Below are positions 1 through 8,006 of a stretch of 64,000 bases of DNA, piece after piece. A program made the translations under genes and the position numbers. This DNA is from Nocardioides sp. zg-DK7169 (lineage in GTDB: Bacteria > Actinomycetota > Actinomycetes > Propionibacteriales > Nocardioidaceae): positions 124,001 through 188,000 of the forward strand of contig NZ_JABJRA010000001.1 of assembly GCF_013155365.1 (NCBI RefSeq), written 5' to 3'. Numbering within the stretch: position 1 is the stretch's first letter; each line of letters starts with the position of its first letter. The notes beneath the pieces are model-generated. The model had not been told where the DNA came from and did no database searches. It saw only the letters and a list, made by a program, of their open reading frames with translations.

Positions 1-1752
1 CGAGGGCTCGGCCACGGCGTCGGTCGCGCCGTCGGCCACGCTCCACGTGGCGCCGCCGGCGTACGTCGGGCCCTCGGCGGGCTCGCCGATGACCTCCACG
101 TCGAGGGTGAACGGGATCTCGACGGTGTAGTCGCGCTTCTGCACGCTCAGGCTGATGTAGTAGTCGCCCGCCGCGGTGACGTCGGCGCCGCCGCTGAACC
201 GGGCGCTGCGGATCTCTGAGGGGACGCGGCTCACGACCGGGACGGCCGCCTGGAGGGACGAGTCCTCGGCGAAGTCCAGCCAGGTGGCCCCGTCGACGTA
301 GCCGAGCTGGGCGCCCAGCGGGTTGAACAGCATGAGGTTGGCGTTCGGCGCGAACCGCCCGAACTGCTCGGCGACCTGTCCGGTCGCAGCCGGGAACTCC
401 ACGCTGACCTGCGCCGCCTGGCCGAACTCGAGCGGGACCTTGTACAGGAGCACCTCACCGGGCACGACGGTGCTCGACCAGCTGCCGGCGCCGAGCTCGG
501 GGGCCGACGCGAACGAGGCGCCGCCCTCGACCTTCTGGGCCGCTCCGCCCACCTGCGGCGCGGCGACCGCCAGCTCGGAGAGCTCGGGGTCGGTGAAGCC
601 GACCTCCTCGACCGGGGGCTCCTCGGTGACGACCAGGCCGAACGGCACCTCCTCGCTCGCGCCGCGCGCCCGGGTGACGGTGACGACGTAGTCGCCGGGC
701 TCCTCACAGCCCGCCACGCTGCCCTGGCGCGGGAAGTCCCCGGCGGTGACCTGGACGCCCATCACCTCACGCAGGTCGAGCGCGCCCCGGTTGGCGGTGG
801 AGTAGTCGCAGCGCCCGGCCGGCCCGGCGATCTCCGCGACCAGCCCGTCGTTGAACCCGGCCTCGCCCTGGGTCAGCGCCGCGACGCGCAGCGTCGTCCC
901 GGCCGTCTCCCGGGTGAACACGTAGCTCTTGGACTCCCCCGCGCCACCGATCGTGTCGACGTACTCGCCGACCTCGACGGGGGTGGGCGAGCTCTCCGCA
1001 CCGCCCACGATCGGAGCGCCGTCGAGGGTGAAGGGCCGCAGCGCCCGGGACGCCACGCGGATCAGCCGGCTCTCGATGTCGGCGGCACTGTCGGCGTCGT
1101 AGTAGGTGCCGTTGCCCTTGTCGGCGATGCACTGCAGCTGCGAGCGTGCCGCTCCGGAGACCGAGAGGCCGACGACGTCGATCTGCAGGTCGATGCCGTT
1201 CGCCTGAAGCTCCCCGGCCACCGTGCACGGGTCGGGGTCGCACGTCGACTCCCCGTCGGAGACCAGGACGATCGAGCGGGTGCCCTCGTTGCCGAGGTCC
1301 TTGGCCGCCTCCTTGAGCGCGTGCGGGATCGGGGTCTCGCCGTACGGCTCGTAGTCGCCGATCGCGGCGCTGAGCTCGTCGCGGTTGCCGGTGCCCGGCT
1401 CGACCACCACCTGGCTGTCGGTGCAGGAGCCGGCGTCGGTGCGCGAGAACACCGTCGCGCCGAAGACGCGCAGCCCGACCTCGGCCTCCTCCGGCAGGCC
1501 CCCGACCACCGTCGTCAGCGCCTTGCGGGCCGCCGCGATCTTGGTCTGCCCCCCGCCCGCCGCCTCGGCCATCGAGCCCGAGGCGTCGAGGACCAGCATC
1601 ATCCGGCCGTAGCCGTCCCCCTCCGCGGAGGGAGCGGGTGCGGGTGCTTGTGCGGCGTGACCGGTCGCGGGTCCGGTGGTCGCGACGACCGTCCCGGCCC
1701 CCGCGGCGACCAGGATCGCGGCCAGGCCGGCCAGGTGACGACGGAGCTTCAT
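1..1752 (-). CDS. Secreted VWA-domain protein (C-terminus cut by window edge)
   Basis: The frame is open from ATG at 1752 to the window edge, giving 584 residues without a stop. Residues 1-34 form a Sec signal peptide: a basic start (MKLRR), a hydrophobic core, then a Pro/Ala-rich linker. A von Willebrand factor A domain follows. Its metal-binding MIDAS motif DASGSM begins at D56; a YGETPI segment supplies the usual threonine and VSDGEST an aspartate. The remainder is beta-rich and Gly/Ala-rich, as in extracellular binding domains. The protein is probably exported and metal-ion dependent in binding, but its ligand is unknown. A GGCGAG-like ribosome site precedes the ATG. It diverges from the HTH regulator at 1871, and a palindrome lies between its predicted -35 and -10 boxes, so repression by that regulator is likely. 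The domain call is firm; the biological role is not. Confidence 0.85.
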   Translation of the reverse strand, partial: MKLRRHLAGLAAILVAAGAGTVVATTGPATGHAAQAPAPAPSAEGDGYGRMMLVLDASGSMAEAAGGGQTKIAAARKALTTVVGGLPEEAEVGLRVFGATVFSRTDAGSCTDSQVVVEPGTGNRDELSAAIGDYEPYGETPIPHALKEAAKDLGNEGTRSIVLVSDGESTCDPDPCTVAGELQANGIDLQIDVVGLSVSGAARSQLQCIADKGNGTYYDADSAADIESRLIRVASRALRPFTLDGAPIVGGAESSPTPVEVGEYVDTIGGAGESKSYVFTRETAGTTLRVAALTQGEAGFNDGLVAEIAGPAGRCDYSTANRGALDLREVMGVQVTAGDFPRQGSVAGCEEPGDYVVTVTRARGASEEVPFGLVVTEEPPVEEVGFTDPELSELAVAAPQVGGAAQKVEGGASFASAPELGAGSWSSTVVPGEVLLYKVPLEFGQAAQVSVEFPAATGQVAEQFGRFAPNANLMLFNPLGAQLGYVDGATWLDFAEDSSLQAAVPVVSRVPSEIRSARFSGGADVTAAGDYYISLSVQKRDYTVEIPFTLDVEVIGEPAEGPTYAGGATWSVADGATDAVAEPS

Positions 1753-1790
1753 AGGACTCGCCTTTCCCTCATCTCGATGCGGCGACACCT

Positions 1791-1851
1791 ACCCTGCTGT
1801 TTGCAATAGCAAACGTCAACGTTGCTGTTGCGAACACCCGGGGTCTACGCT
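1791..1851. promoter_or_regulatory. Divergent promoters with two tandem operator dyads
   Basis: A perfect inverted repeat GTTTGC-AATA-GCAAAC lies at 1799-1814. A second, imperfect copy GTTGCTGTTGCGAAC lies at 1821-1835, offset by 21 bp or two helical turns. On the minus strand TTGACG (1819-1814) and CAGGGT (1796-1791), 17 bp apart, fit a promoter for the VWA gene, and dyad 1 fills their spacer. On the plus strand TTGCTG (1822-1827) and TACGCT (1846-1851), 18 bp apart, fit a promoter for the HTH gene, and dyad 2 covers its -35. This layout suggests that one regulator controls both genes. Promoter boxes are by eye. Confidence 0.6.
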
Positions 1852-1870
1852 CGACGACGAGGGGGCAGCC

Positions 1871-2389
1871 ATGGAAGCGGAGAGGCCCGAGAGGCCGGAC
1901 AAGATCGACGAGCAGCGTCGCCTGTACGGCGAGCCGATCGGCGCCCTGGTACGCCGCGTCACCGCGGGCCTGGGGCTCAACCAGTCCCGCGTGGCGGAGA
2001 TCCTCGGCCTCAGCCCGCCGATGCTCTCCCAGCTGGTCAGCGGCCACCGCGTCAAGATCGGCAACCCGCTGGCGGTGTCCCGTCTGCAGAGCCTCCTGGG
2101 CCTGGTCGAGGAGGCGCCGACGCTCTCCGGCGAGGCGGTGCAGCGCCGCCTCGAGGAGATCCGCACCCACCACGGCACGCTGTCGACCGGCCAGTTCACC
2201 CACGTCCCGGAGTCCTCCGCCGTGGTCCGCAAGGTCCTGCGCGCGGTCGCCTCGGGCCAGGAGCTGGACCGCGCCGCCGAGGTGCTCGCGGACGTGGCCC
2301 CCGGCCTGGCCGAGCTGGTGCGGGTCTACGGCACCGGCAGCGAGGCCGAGGCCGCACGGCACTTCGCCGCGATCAGCCACGTGATGTGA
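1871..2389 (+). CDS. XRE-like helix-turn-helix regulator
   Basis: This 172-residue protein starts at ATG 1871 after a GAGGGGG ribosome site. Residues 30-65 form a helix-turn-helix: LNQSRVAEILGLSPPMLSQL resembles the Cro/C1 (XRE) fold, with LVSGHRVKIGNP as the wing or following helix. The C-terminal half is helical (SAVVRKVLRAVASGQEL and onward) and may serve dimerisation. It has no obvious ligand-binding domain, so it is probably a small DNA-binding repressor. It diverges from the VWA-protein gene over two palindromic operator-like sites, one covering its own -35 box, which suggests autoregulation together with control of the VWA gene. Its target specificity is inferred only from this arrangement. 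Confidence 0.75.
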   Translation: MEAERPERPDKIDEQRRLYGEPIGALVRRVTAGLGLNQSRVAEILGLSPPMLSQLVSGHRVKIGNPLAVSRLQSLLGLVEEAPTLSGEAVQRRLEEIRTHHGTLSTGQFTHVPESSAVVRKVLRAVASGQELDRAAEVLADVAPGLAELVRVYGTGSEAEAARHFAAISHVM

Positions 2390-2437
2390 GCCCGAGCGCG
2401 CTCGATCCGCACGACCGGTCTGCGTACGATGACCGCC

Positions 2438-2494
2438 ATGCTGCCGCCCGCGGGTCCCCTGCTGCGCGACCACGCCCCGCGGTGGGGCCGGTGA
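2438..2494 (+). CDS. Possible 18-residue leader ORF coupled to the kinase gene
   Basis: TACGAT at 2425-2430 followed by 7 nt and ATG 2438 looks like a leaderless start. The frame from this ATG (or from ATG 2429) runs to TGA at 2492-2494, which overlaps the GTG start of the kinase as GTGA. Translation of the short peptide (MLPPAGPLLRDHAPRWGR) could therefore be coupled to kinase translation. No ribosome site is visible ahead of the kinase GTG, which favours coupling. The peptide itself has no recognisable function, and the ORF could be chance in such GC-rich DNA. Confidence 0.3.
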   Translation: MLPPAGPLLRDHAPRWGR

Positions 2495-3453
2495 ACCCCG
2501 TCTTCGCTCGCCGCTACGAGCTGCTCGACCCCATCGCCGACGGCGCGATGGGATCGGTCTGGATCGTCCGCGACCAGCAGGACGGACAGGTCAAGGCGGC
2601 CAAGGTGCTGCGCCACAGCGACGCGGCCTCGCTGCTGCGGTTCATGCGCGAGCAGTCGACGCGCATCCACCACCCCCACGTCGTGACCCCGCTGAGCTGG
2701 TCGGGCGAGGACGACTCGGTCCTGTTCACCATGCCGCTGGTGCGGGGCGGTTCCGTCGCGACCCTCATCGGCGACTGGGGCCCGCTCCCCGAGTCCTGGG
2801 TCGTCGCCGTCCTCGAGCAGACGCTCTCGGCCCTGGAGGCCGTGCACGACGCGCGGGTGGTGCACCGCGACGTCAAGCCCGCCAACCTGCTCCTCGAGCC
2901 GACCGGCCCGCGCCGGCCCCACGTGCGCCTGACCGACTTCGGCATCGCGGTCCCGGTCGACCAGCCGCGGATGACGCTGTCCTCCACCACCCTCGGCACC
3001 CCCGGCTACATGGCGCCGGAGCAGCTGCGCGGCGCGGCCCCCGACCCCCGCCAGGACCTGTACGCCGTGGGCGCGGTCGGCCTCGAGATGCTGCTCGGCC
3101 ACCCCCCGCCGTTCGAGCCGGGCGAGCTTCCGGACTCCCCGCTCGGCGCGCTGCTGCTCGCCGCGACCGCCCCCGACCCGGACCGGCGCCCGCCGAGCGC
3201 GAGCGCGTTCCTCCACGACCTGCGCGCGCTTCGTGCCGCGCAGGCCGACTGGGACCCCGGTGACGTGGAGGTCCTCGACCAGTTCGCCGGGCCGGCCCAC
3301 CGCGACGTCGTGGGTCCCGTCCCCGCACCGACCACGGTGCTCCAGGTGGGCGAGGCGACCGTCGCCAAGCGGCCCTCGGTCCTGGCCGTGGGCGTCCTGG
3401 CAGGGACCGGGCTGGCCCTGCTCGTCCTCTCCGCCGTGCTGCTGCTGGGCTGA
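2491..3453 (+). CDS. Membrane-anchored Ser/Thr protein kinase
   Basis: This is a 320-residue Hanks-type kinase. The nucleotide loop is ADGAMGSVW, in which the first glycine of GxGxxG is alanine. The invariant lysine is in KAAKVL, the catalytic loop is HRDVKPANLL, the metal-binding motif is DFG, and the activation segment ends GTPGYMAPEQL. The lobe ends near residue 245, a linker follows, and the last about 22 residues (LAVGVLAGTGLALLVLSAVL) form a single C-terminal membrane helix. There is no PASTA or other extracellular sensor domain. The GTG at 2491 is chosen because it begins just before the conserved RRYELLDPI and overlaps the stop of a short upstream frame. The lipoprotein gene follows 87 bp downstream and may be co-transcribed. 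Its substrates cannot be read from sequence. Confidence 0.9.
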   Translation: MNPVFARRYELLDPIADGAMGSVWIVRDQQDGQVKAAKVLRHSDAASLLRFMREQSTRIHHPHVVTPLSWSGEDDSVLFTMPLVRGGSVATLIGDWGPLPESWVVAVLEQTLSALEAVHDARVVHRDVKPANLLLEPTGPRRPHVRLTDFGIAVPVDQPRMTLSSTTLGTPGYMAPEQLRGAAPDPRQDLYAVGAVGLEMLLGHPPPFEPGELPDSPLGALLLAATAPDPDRRPPSASAFLHDLRALRAAQADWDPGDVEVLDQFAGPAHRDVVGPVPAPTTVLQVGEATVAKRPSVLAVGVLAGTGLALLVLSAVLLLG

Positions 3454-3540
3454 GCAGCGCCGGCGGCTGTCGCGCGCCGGGCCCTCACCTGGGACCGTGG
3501 GCCCACCACCGCACGGCTCCGCGGTCCTAGCGTCGCGGCC

Positions 3541-4206
3541 GTGACCAGGCCCTCCCTGCACCACGTCCCCCGCCCCCGCCCCGGCACCCGTCGTCGCACC
3601 CGTCTTCGGGTCGCAGTGGGTGTCGCGCTCCTGCCGGCGCTGCTCTCCGCGTGCGGCTCCGGCACCTCCGCGGGAAGCCCTGCGGACGACCCGGCCGCCC
3701 GCAGCAGCGACCTGCTGATCACCTCCGACGCCCTGCCCGCAGGGTGGGGCGACAGCAACTCCCAGGGCCTGGACTACCGGCTGACGGTCTGCGGGGTCGA
3801 CCTCGAGCCGGAGACCCCGGCCAGGGCGAGCAGCCTGCGCTTCTCCGAGGGCCCCTTCGGCCCGTTCCTCGAGCAGCACGTCCGCGTCTACCGCACCGAC
3901 GTGATCGCGGACGTGATCGCCGACCTGCGCACCGCCCTGCCCGGCTGCAGCGGCTACACCGCCCGCGGCACCCGTCCCGACAGCCCGACGGCCCGTTTCA
4001 CCGTCGAGCCGCTGACGGTGAAGGGCGCACCGCCCGACAGCGTCGCCTGGCGCCAGACCAGCAGGGGCCGCCTGCCCGTCACCGCGGACGTGGTGGTGGT
4101 CAGGTCCGGCGACGCCGCCGTGACGCTGATGTCCTACGCGCTGCGCGACACCCCGGACCCGGCCGTCCTCGCCCGCGCCGTGGCTGCGCTGCCCGAGGTC
4201 GGCTGA
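3541..4206 (+). CDS. Lipoprotein, function unknown
   Basis: This 221-residue protein starts at GTG 3541. The N-terminus is strongly basic (RPRPGTRRRTRLR), then hydrophobic, ending in the lipobox LLSAC, so it should be lipid-anchored on the outer face of the membrane. The mature part has two cysteines (VCGVDLEP and LPGCSGY) that could form a disulfide. Its size and cysteine spacing recall extracellular sensor domains linked to mycobacterial kinases such as PknH, but the match is weak. It follows the kinase gene by 87 bp, and its stop is one base before the GTG of the SGNH esterase, so co-expression with that gene is very likely. No enzymatic motif is seen. Confidence 0.75.
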   Translation: MTRPSLHHVPRPRPGTRRRTRLRVAVGVALLPALLSACGSGTSAGSPADDPAARSSDLLITSDALPAGWGDSNSQGLDYRLTVCGVDLEPETPARASSLRFSEGPFGPFLEQHVRVYRTDVIADVIADLRTALPGCSGYTARGTRPDSPTARFTVEPLTVKGAPPDSVAWRQTSRGRLPVTADVVVVRSGDAAVTLMSYALRDTPDPAVLARAVAALPEVG

Positions 4207-4207
4207 G

Positions 4208-5281
4208 GTGGCCACCGTGCCGCGGGCGCGCCGTACCCGACCCGGCGAGCGGGGCGCCGGCACCCTCGAGTACGTCGGGGCCACGATCCTCGCCTCGCTG
4301 CTGGTGCTCGGCCTGCTGGTCACCCCGGCGGGAGGCGCCCTGCGCGACGGGTTCGCCGAGGCCGTGTGCAGCGTCGTCGAGCGCGACGGCTGCACCGTCC
4401 CGGGTGCCGGCGAGACACCCCTGGAGCAGGCCACCAGCGGGGAGTACGTCGCCCTCGGCGACAGCTACTCCTCCGGCGAGGGCGCCTGGGACTACGAGGA
4501 GGGCACCGACTACGACGACCGCGTCGACCTGTGGCCCTACAACGACCACGAGGAGGACCGCAACCGCTGCCACCGTTCCGCGCACGCCTACTCCCAGGTG
4601 ATCACCGGCGCGAACGACTTCGCCGGCGGGTCCACCTTCGTCGCCTGCTCCGGCGCCGTCGCCCAGCACCTCGACAACCCCAACGCCGGCAACACCGGCG
4701 AGGACCCGCAGTACGACGCGCTCAGCCAGGACACCTCCCTGGTGACCATGACCATGGGTGGCAACGACCTCGGGTTCGCCGACGTCGTCAAGGACTGCAT
4801 CATCAACGGCGCGCGCGGCATCGGGCCGGACACCTGCCAGGCCAAGCACGACCGGCGCATCGAGGAGGACCTGCCCCGGCTGCGGGAGGAGCTCCTCGAG
4901 CACTACCGCGAGATCAAGGAGAAGGCCCCGAACGCCCGGGTGGTCATCGTCGGCTACCCGCCGCTGTTCGTGAGCGACCCCTCCGACAGCTTCGGCAACC
5001 TGCTGTTCGAGGAGGACCAGGTCTGGATGAACGAGGTCGCCGGCGACCTCAACGCGATGCTCGCGGACGCCGCCGCGGAGGCGGGGGTCGAGTTCGTGGA
5101 CCCGACGCAGGCCTTCGAGGGCCACGGGATCGGCAGCGACGAGCCGTGGATCAACGACCTCGACCTCGGCGGTCCCGGCTTCGCCATCGCCGACCCCAGC
5201 AGCTTCCACCCGAACGCCGCCGGCCACGCGGCGATCGCCGAGCTGGTCCAGCAGCAGCTGGAGAGCCCGCGCTACCGCTGA
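4208..5281 (+). CDS. SGNH/GDSL esterase with prepilin-like N-terminus
   Basis: This is a 357-residue protein. The catalytic part is an actinobacterial SGNH hydrolase: block I LGDSYSSGEG with the nucleophile at S86, block III MGGNDLGF, and block V SFHPNAAGH with the catalytic His. It should hydrolyse an ester, lipid or acetyl group outside the cell. The N-terminus is unusual. Residues 14-24 read ERGAGTLEYVG, then a hydrophobic helix, nearly identical to the Flp pilin of this window (ERGQGTLEYVG). This fits a class III signal cleaved after G16 with E21 at +5. The helix is followed by VC-x-VV-x4-GC (C54, C62), a module shared with the protein at 6636-8006. The start is GTG 4208, one base after the lipoprotein stop. 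The hydrolase call is firm; export by the Tad apparatus is inference, and the segment could be a plain membrane anchor. Confidence 0.88.
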   Translation: MATVPRARRTRPGERGAGTLEYVGATILASLLVLGLLVTPAGGALRDGFAEAVCSVVERDGCTVPGAGETPLEQATSGEYVALGDSYSSGEGAWDYEEGTDYDDRVDLWPYNDHEEDRNRCHRSAHAYSQVITGANDFAGGSTFVACSGAVAQHLDNPNAGNTGEDPQYDALSQDTSLVTMTMGGNDLGFADVVKDCIINGARGIGPDTCQAKHDRRIEEDLPRLREELLEHYREIKEKAPNARVVIVGYPPLFVSDPSDSFGNLLFEEDQVWMNEVAGDLNAMLADAAAEAGVEFVDPTQAFEGHGIGSDEPWINDLDLGGPGFAIADPSSFHPNAAGHAAIAELVQQQLESPRYR

Positions 5282-5342
5282 GGCGCGCCGGGGGTGGGCA
5301 GGGGTGGCTAGGGTGGCGGCCCGCGAGCGAGAGGACGCACGG

Positions 5343-5615
5343 TTGAGTCCCGGTCTGGTCCGCACGATCTCCCTGGTCAGCCTGCTCGGCTGCCTCCTGC
5401 TGGTGCTGCACGCCCTGCTCCTCGGACTGCACGTCGAGGACACCCCGCGTGCCCTGGAGGACGCCGCGGAGGCCGAGAGGGTGGGCTACCCGGCGGCCCT
5501 CGGCGCGGTGCTGGCCGTGGTCGCCCTCCTCGGGGGGCGGCACCGCTGGGCGGTCGTCGCCGCCGTCCTCGCGCTGGTCCTGGGCGTCACGGCCCTGGTG
5601 CTCGACGTGCGCTGA
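5343..5615 (+). CDS. Small membrane protein, function unknown
   Basis: This 90-residue protein has about three hydrophobic segments: ISLVSLLGCLLLVLHALLLG, AALGAVLAVVALLGG and AVVAAVLALVLGVTALVL. TTG 5343 is preferred over the in-frame GTG at 5304. TTG is preceded by GAGAGGA at a good distance, and TAGGGT (5309-5314) looks like a -10 box whose transcript would begin after 5304. It is convergent with the DUF192 gene, whose stop is 6 bp away. No known family is recognised. Confidence 0.6.
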   Translation: MSPGLVRTISLVSLLGCLLLVLHALLLGLHVEDTPRALEDAAEAERVGYPAALGAVLAVVALLGGRHRWAVVAAVLALVLGVTALVLDVR

Positions 5616-5621
5616 GCGCCG

Positions 5622-5996
5622 TCAGCCAGGCGCGTCGCCGATGGTGAGCACCGAGCCGCGGCGTACTCCCCAGGCGGCCATCGAGCCGGCCGCGGCCTCG
5701 ATCGTCGCGCTCGCCCGGAACCGGAACCGGGTCATGCCGGTGAGGCGCCGCAGCGTCGCCACGTGGAGCACCCGGCCGTCCCGGTCGACCACCGCCACGT
5801 CGATCGGGTAGCGCATGCCGACCATGTGGACCGAGGGGCAGCGGGTGATCCAGAGCGCCCCGACGACCCGGTCGGTCCCCAGCAGTCCCCGCCTCCGCGT
5901 CCGCGCGGTGTCCGCGACCGCGAGCGGCGCCACCGGCGTGCCGTCGCGCAGCAGCACCCGGTCACCCGGTCCGAAGACCCTCTCGTCGCGGGTCAC
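5622..5996 (-). CDS. DUF192 family protein
   Basis: This 124-residue protein matches the small DUF192 fold: the ADTARTRRRGLLG segment, the conserved VHMVGMRYPIDVAVVDRDGRV core and the C-terminal AWGVRRGSVLTI stretch. In other bacteria DUF192 proteins are often exported, but no signal peptide is visible here. The start is GTG 5996, with no strong ribosome site; a later start is possible because the first 15 residues are not conserved. It is convergent with the membrane protein gene ending at 5615. Biochemical function is unknown for the family. Confidence 0.85.
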   Translation of the reverse strand: MTRDERVFGPGDRVLLRDGTPVAPLAVADTARTRRRGLLGTDRVVGALWITRCPSVHMVGMRYPIDVAVVDRDGRVLHVATLRRLTGMTRFRFRASATIEAAAGSMAAWGVRRGSVLTIGDAPG

Positions 5997-6074
5997 GGGA
6001 GGTTTGCGCAGGTCGGCGCGGTGGCACCATCCGCGGGCAGGACTCCACGACCGACAGGAACACCGAGACAGCCG

Positions 6075-6485
6075 ATGGACCTCCTCCTGACCTTGCGACT
6101 CGCCGCCGTGCTCGCCCCCGGGGCGCTCGTGGCGTGGCTCGCCGCCCTGCTGCTGACGCTCTCGGCCGGCAGCCCGACCGCGACCGTGCTGCTGCGGACG
6201 CTGCTCACCGCGGTCATCCTGGTCCTGCTCACCCGGCTCGTCATGCGCGGAGCGTACGACGGACCCGGGCTGGTGGGCCGGGCCGCCCTCGCGGGCCTGC
6301 TCGCCTACCTCGTGTCCCCCGCGGCGTGGGCCGGTCGGGCCCTGCTGGGCCAGCTGCTGGTCGACCCGGGGCCCGCGTCGTACGCCATCGACCTGGTCGT
6401 GTGGGTCGCGCTGGTCGCGATCGCCGCCCGCACCGCCGCCGTCCGCGCGCCCGCCGTCGCGCCCGCGCCGTACCGGCTCGGCTGA
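6075..6485 (+). CDS. Hydrophobic membrane protein, function unknown
   Basis: This 136-residue protein begins at ATG 6075 (MDLLLTLRLAAVLAPGALV). It has three to four membrane segments, a short polar loop around RGAYDGPGLVGRA and an Ala/Pro-rich tail. It was examined as a candidate prepilin peptidase because of the prepilin-like proteins nearby. It lacks the paired aspartates (GxGD and a second Asp) expected of that family and is too short, so it is not one. No other family is recognised. Confidence 0.6.
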   Translation: MDLLLTLRLAAVLAPGALVAWLAALLLTLSAGSPTATVLLRTLLTAVILVLLTRLVMRGAYDGPGLVGRAALAGLLAYLVSPAAWAGRALLGQLLVDPGPASYAIDLVVWVALVAIAARTAAVRAPAVAPAPYRLG

Positions 6486-6635
6486 CCCAGGCGCGAGATG
6501 GGCATGAGCACCGACGCGGGCGATGGGCCCGCCGACGGGTCCCGGGACCTACGCGCCACACCCGCCGGTCGGGTTGTCTCAGAGGTCTCGTGGACACCGG
6601 CGCCCCCGAGGCGCCACAGCAGGAGGAGCAGGACC

Positions 6636-8006
6636 ATGGGTGGCGCAGACGAACGTCGGCAGCACGAGCGCGGCGCGGCCACGCTGGAGACCACCGGCGT
6701 CGCGATCATCGCGGCGACCCTGGTCCTGGCGGTGATGCTGGCGGCTCTGCCCCAGGGCACGCGCCTCGCGGAGACCTATTCGTACTGGGTGTGCCAGGTC
6801 GTGACCTTCGGCCAGGGGGGCTGTGCCCCGCCCTCCTCGGCCCCGGAGTCCCGGGAGCCGACCGAGCCGTGCGTGCTCACCCAGGACGGCGTCGAGCGCA
6901 ACCAGGAGATCTCCGTCCTCGTCGTCACCGTCGCGGACGGGCGCCGCATCGAGATCCAGCAGCTCAGCAACGGCGAGTACCGCGTGAGCGTGACCGACAG
7001 CAGCAGCGGGGGCGCCGCAGTCGGGGTCGGAGGCGGGCTGACCGTCACGGTCAACGACACGACCGTCGGCGGCAGCGCCAGCGCCGGCGCCGGCGCCTCG
7101 GTCGACATCCGGGCCGGCGCCGTCTACCACGCCGACAAGGACGAGATCGGCGGCCTGATGGACGCGTTGCTCCAGGACCAGGTCAAGGACACCGTGGCCG
7201 GCGACCGAGGCCCGCTGCGTTGGATCGCCGACCAGATCACCGACATCACCGGCATCAGCAAGAACCTGCCCGTGCCCGACGAGGTGTACGCCGAGGGCGG
7301 CATCTCGTTGAACGCCAGCGCCGAGGCCACGGGCCTCACCGACCACGCTTCCGCCGGCGTGAGCGCCTCGAAGGTCCTCGGCACCCGGGTGAACCGCGAC
7401 GGCACCACCACCGTCTACCTGCGCTCCGAGATCTCGGGCGAGGCCGGGCTGCAGTCGCTGGGCGTGGACACCGACGGCCTGGAGTTCCAGGGCGCCGCGC
7501 TCGAGGGCTCCGCCGAGCTCGTCACCGCCGTCACCTTCGACTCCGAGGGCAACATGGTCCAGGTCTCGGCCACCGCCACGGCCGCCGGCTCCTCCTCGGG
7601 CATCGCCTCGGCGCTGTTCGGCGGCAGCACGGACGCCGGCCTGGCCAACCAGCAGAGCGGGATGCGCATCTACCAGGCCAGCCTGGACACCGACAACCCC
7701 GCCAACCAGGCCGCGGCCCAGCAGTTCCTGCTGGCCCAGGGCGTCTCCAGCCTGGGCGCCTGGAGCAACCCGGCCCTGAGCGCAGTCGGGAACATCGGGT
7801 TCATCCAGGCGGCGATGGCCAACGGCACCGTGACCCAGCAGGACTACGACACGGACAGCAACACCGTCTTCGGCGTCGACGTCAGTGGAGAGCTCGTCGC
7901 CGAGCTGGGCGTCTCGGCCGAGGTCAAGACCGACTCGATGAGCACCACCGGGGCGCAATACTGGGACGGCACGCAATGGGCGAACTGGGAGGCTTGCAGC
8001 GCATGA
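6636..8006 (+). CDS. Large exported protein with prepilin-like N-terminus
   Basis: This is a 456-residue protein. ATG 6636 is set by a strong AGGAGGAG ribosome site at 6621. Residues 11-21 read ERGAATLETTG followed by a hydrophobic helix. This is a class III prepilin pattern with predicted cleavage after G13 and E18 at +5. Just after the helix comes VC-x-VV-x6-GC (C53, C63), matching the module in the SGNH esterase. The remainder is unlike any family I know: a Gly/Ala/Ser-rich beta-type stretch (GGAAVGVGGGLTVTV), many short beta-like segments, and a helical C-terminal part rich in Gln and Asn. It looks like a surface or secreted structural protein. It is the first gene of an operon with the lipoprotein (ATGA overlap) and the two-helix protein downstream. 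Confidence 0.75.
   Translation: MGGADERRQHERGAATLETTGVAIIAATLVLAVMLAALPQGTRLAETYSYWVCQVVTFGQGGCAPPSSAPESREPTEPCVLTQDGVERNQEISVLVVTVADGRRIEIQQLSNGEYRVSVTDSSSGGAAVGVGGGLTVTVNDTTVGGSASAGAGASVDIRAGAVYHADKDEIGGLMDALLQDQVKDTVAGDRGPLRWIADQITDITGISKNLPVPDEVYAEGGISLNASAEATGLTDHASAGVSASKVLGTRVNRDGTTTVYLRSEISGEAGLQSLGVDTDGLEFQGAALEGSAELVTAVTFDSEGNMVQVSATATAAGSSSGIASALFGGSTDAGLANQQSGMRIYQASLDTDNPANQAAAQQFLLAQGVSSLGAWSNPALSAVGNIGFIQAAMANGTVTQQDYDTDSNTVFGVDVSGELVAELGVSAEVKTDSMSTTGAQYWDGTQWANWEACSA

Noticed and set aside
6075..6485. Small hydrophobic protein as prepilin peptidase
   Set aside because: It is too short and has no paired catalytic aspartate motifs.
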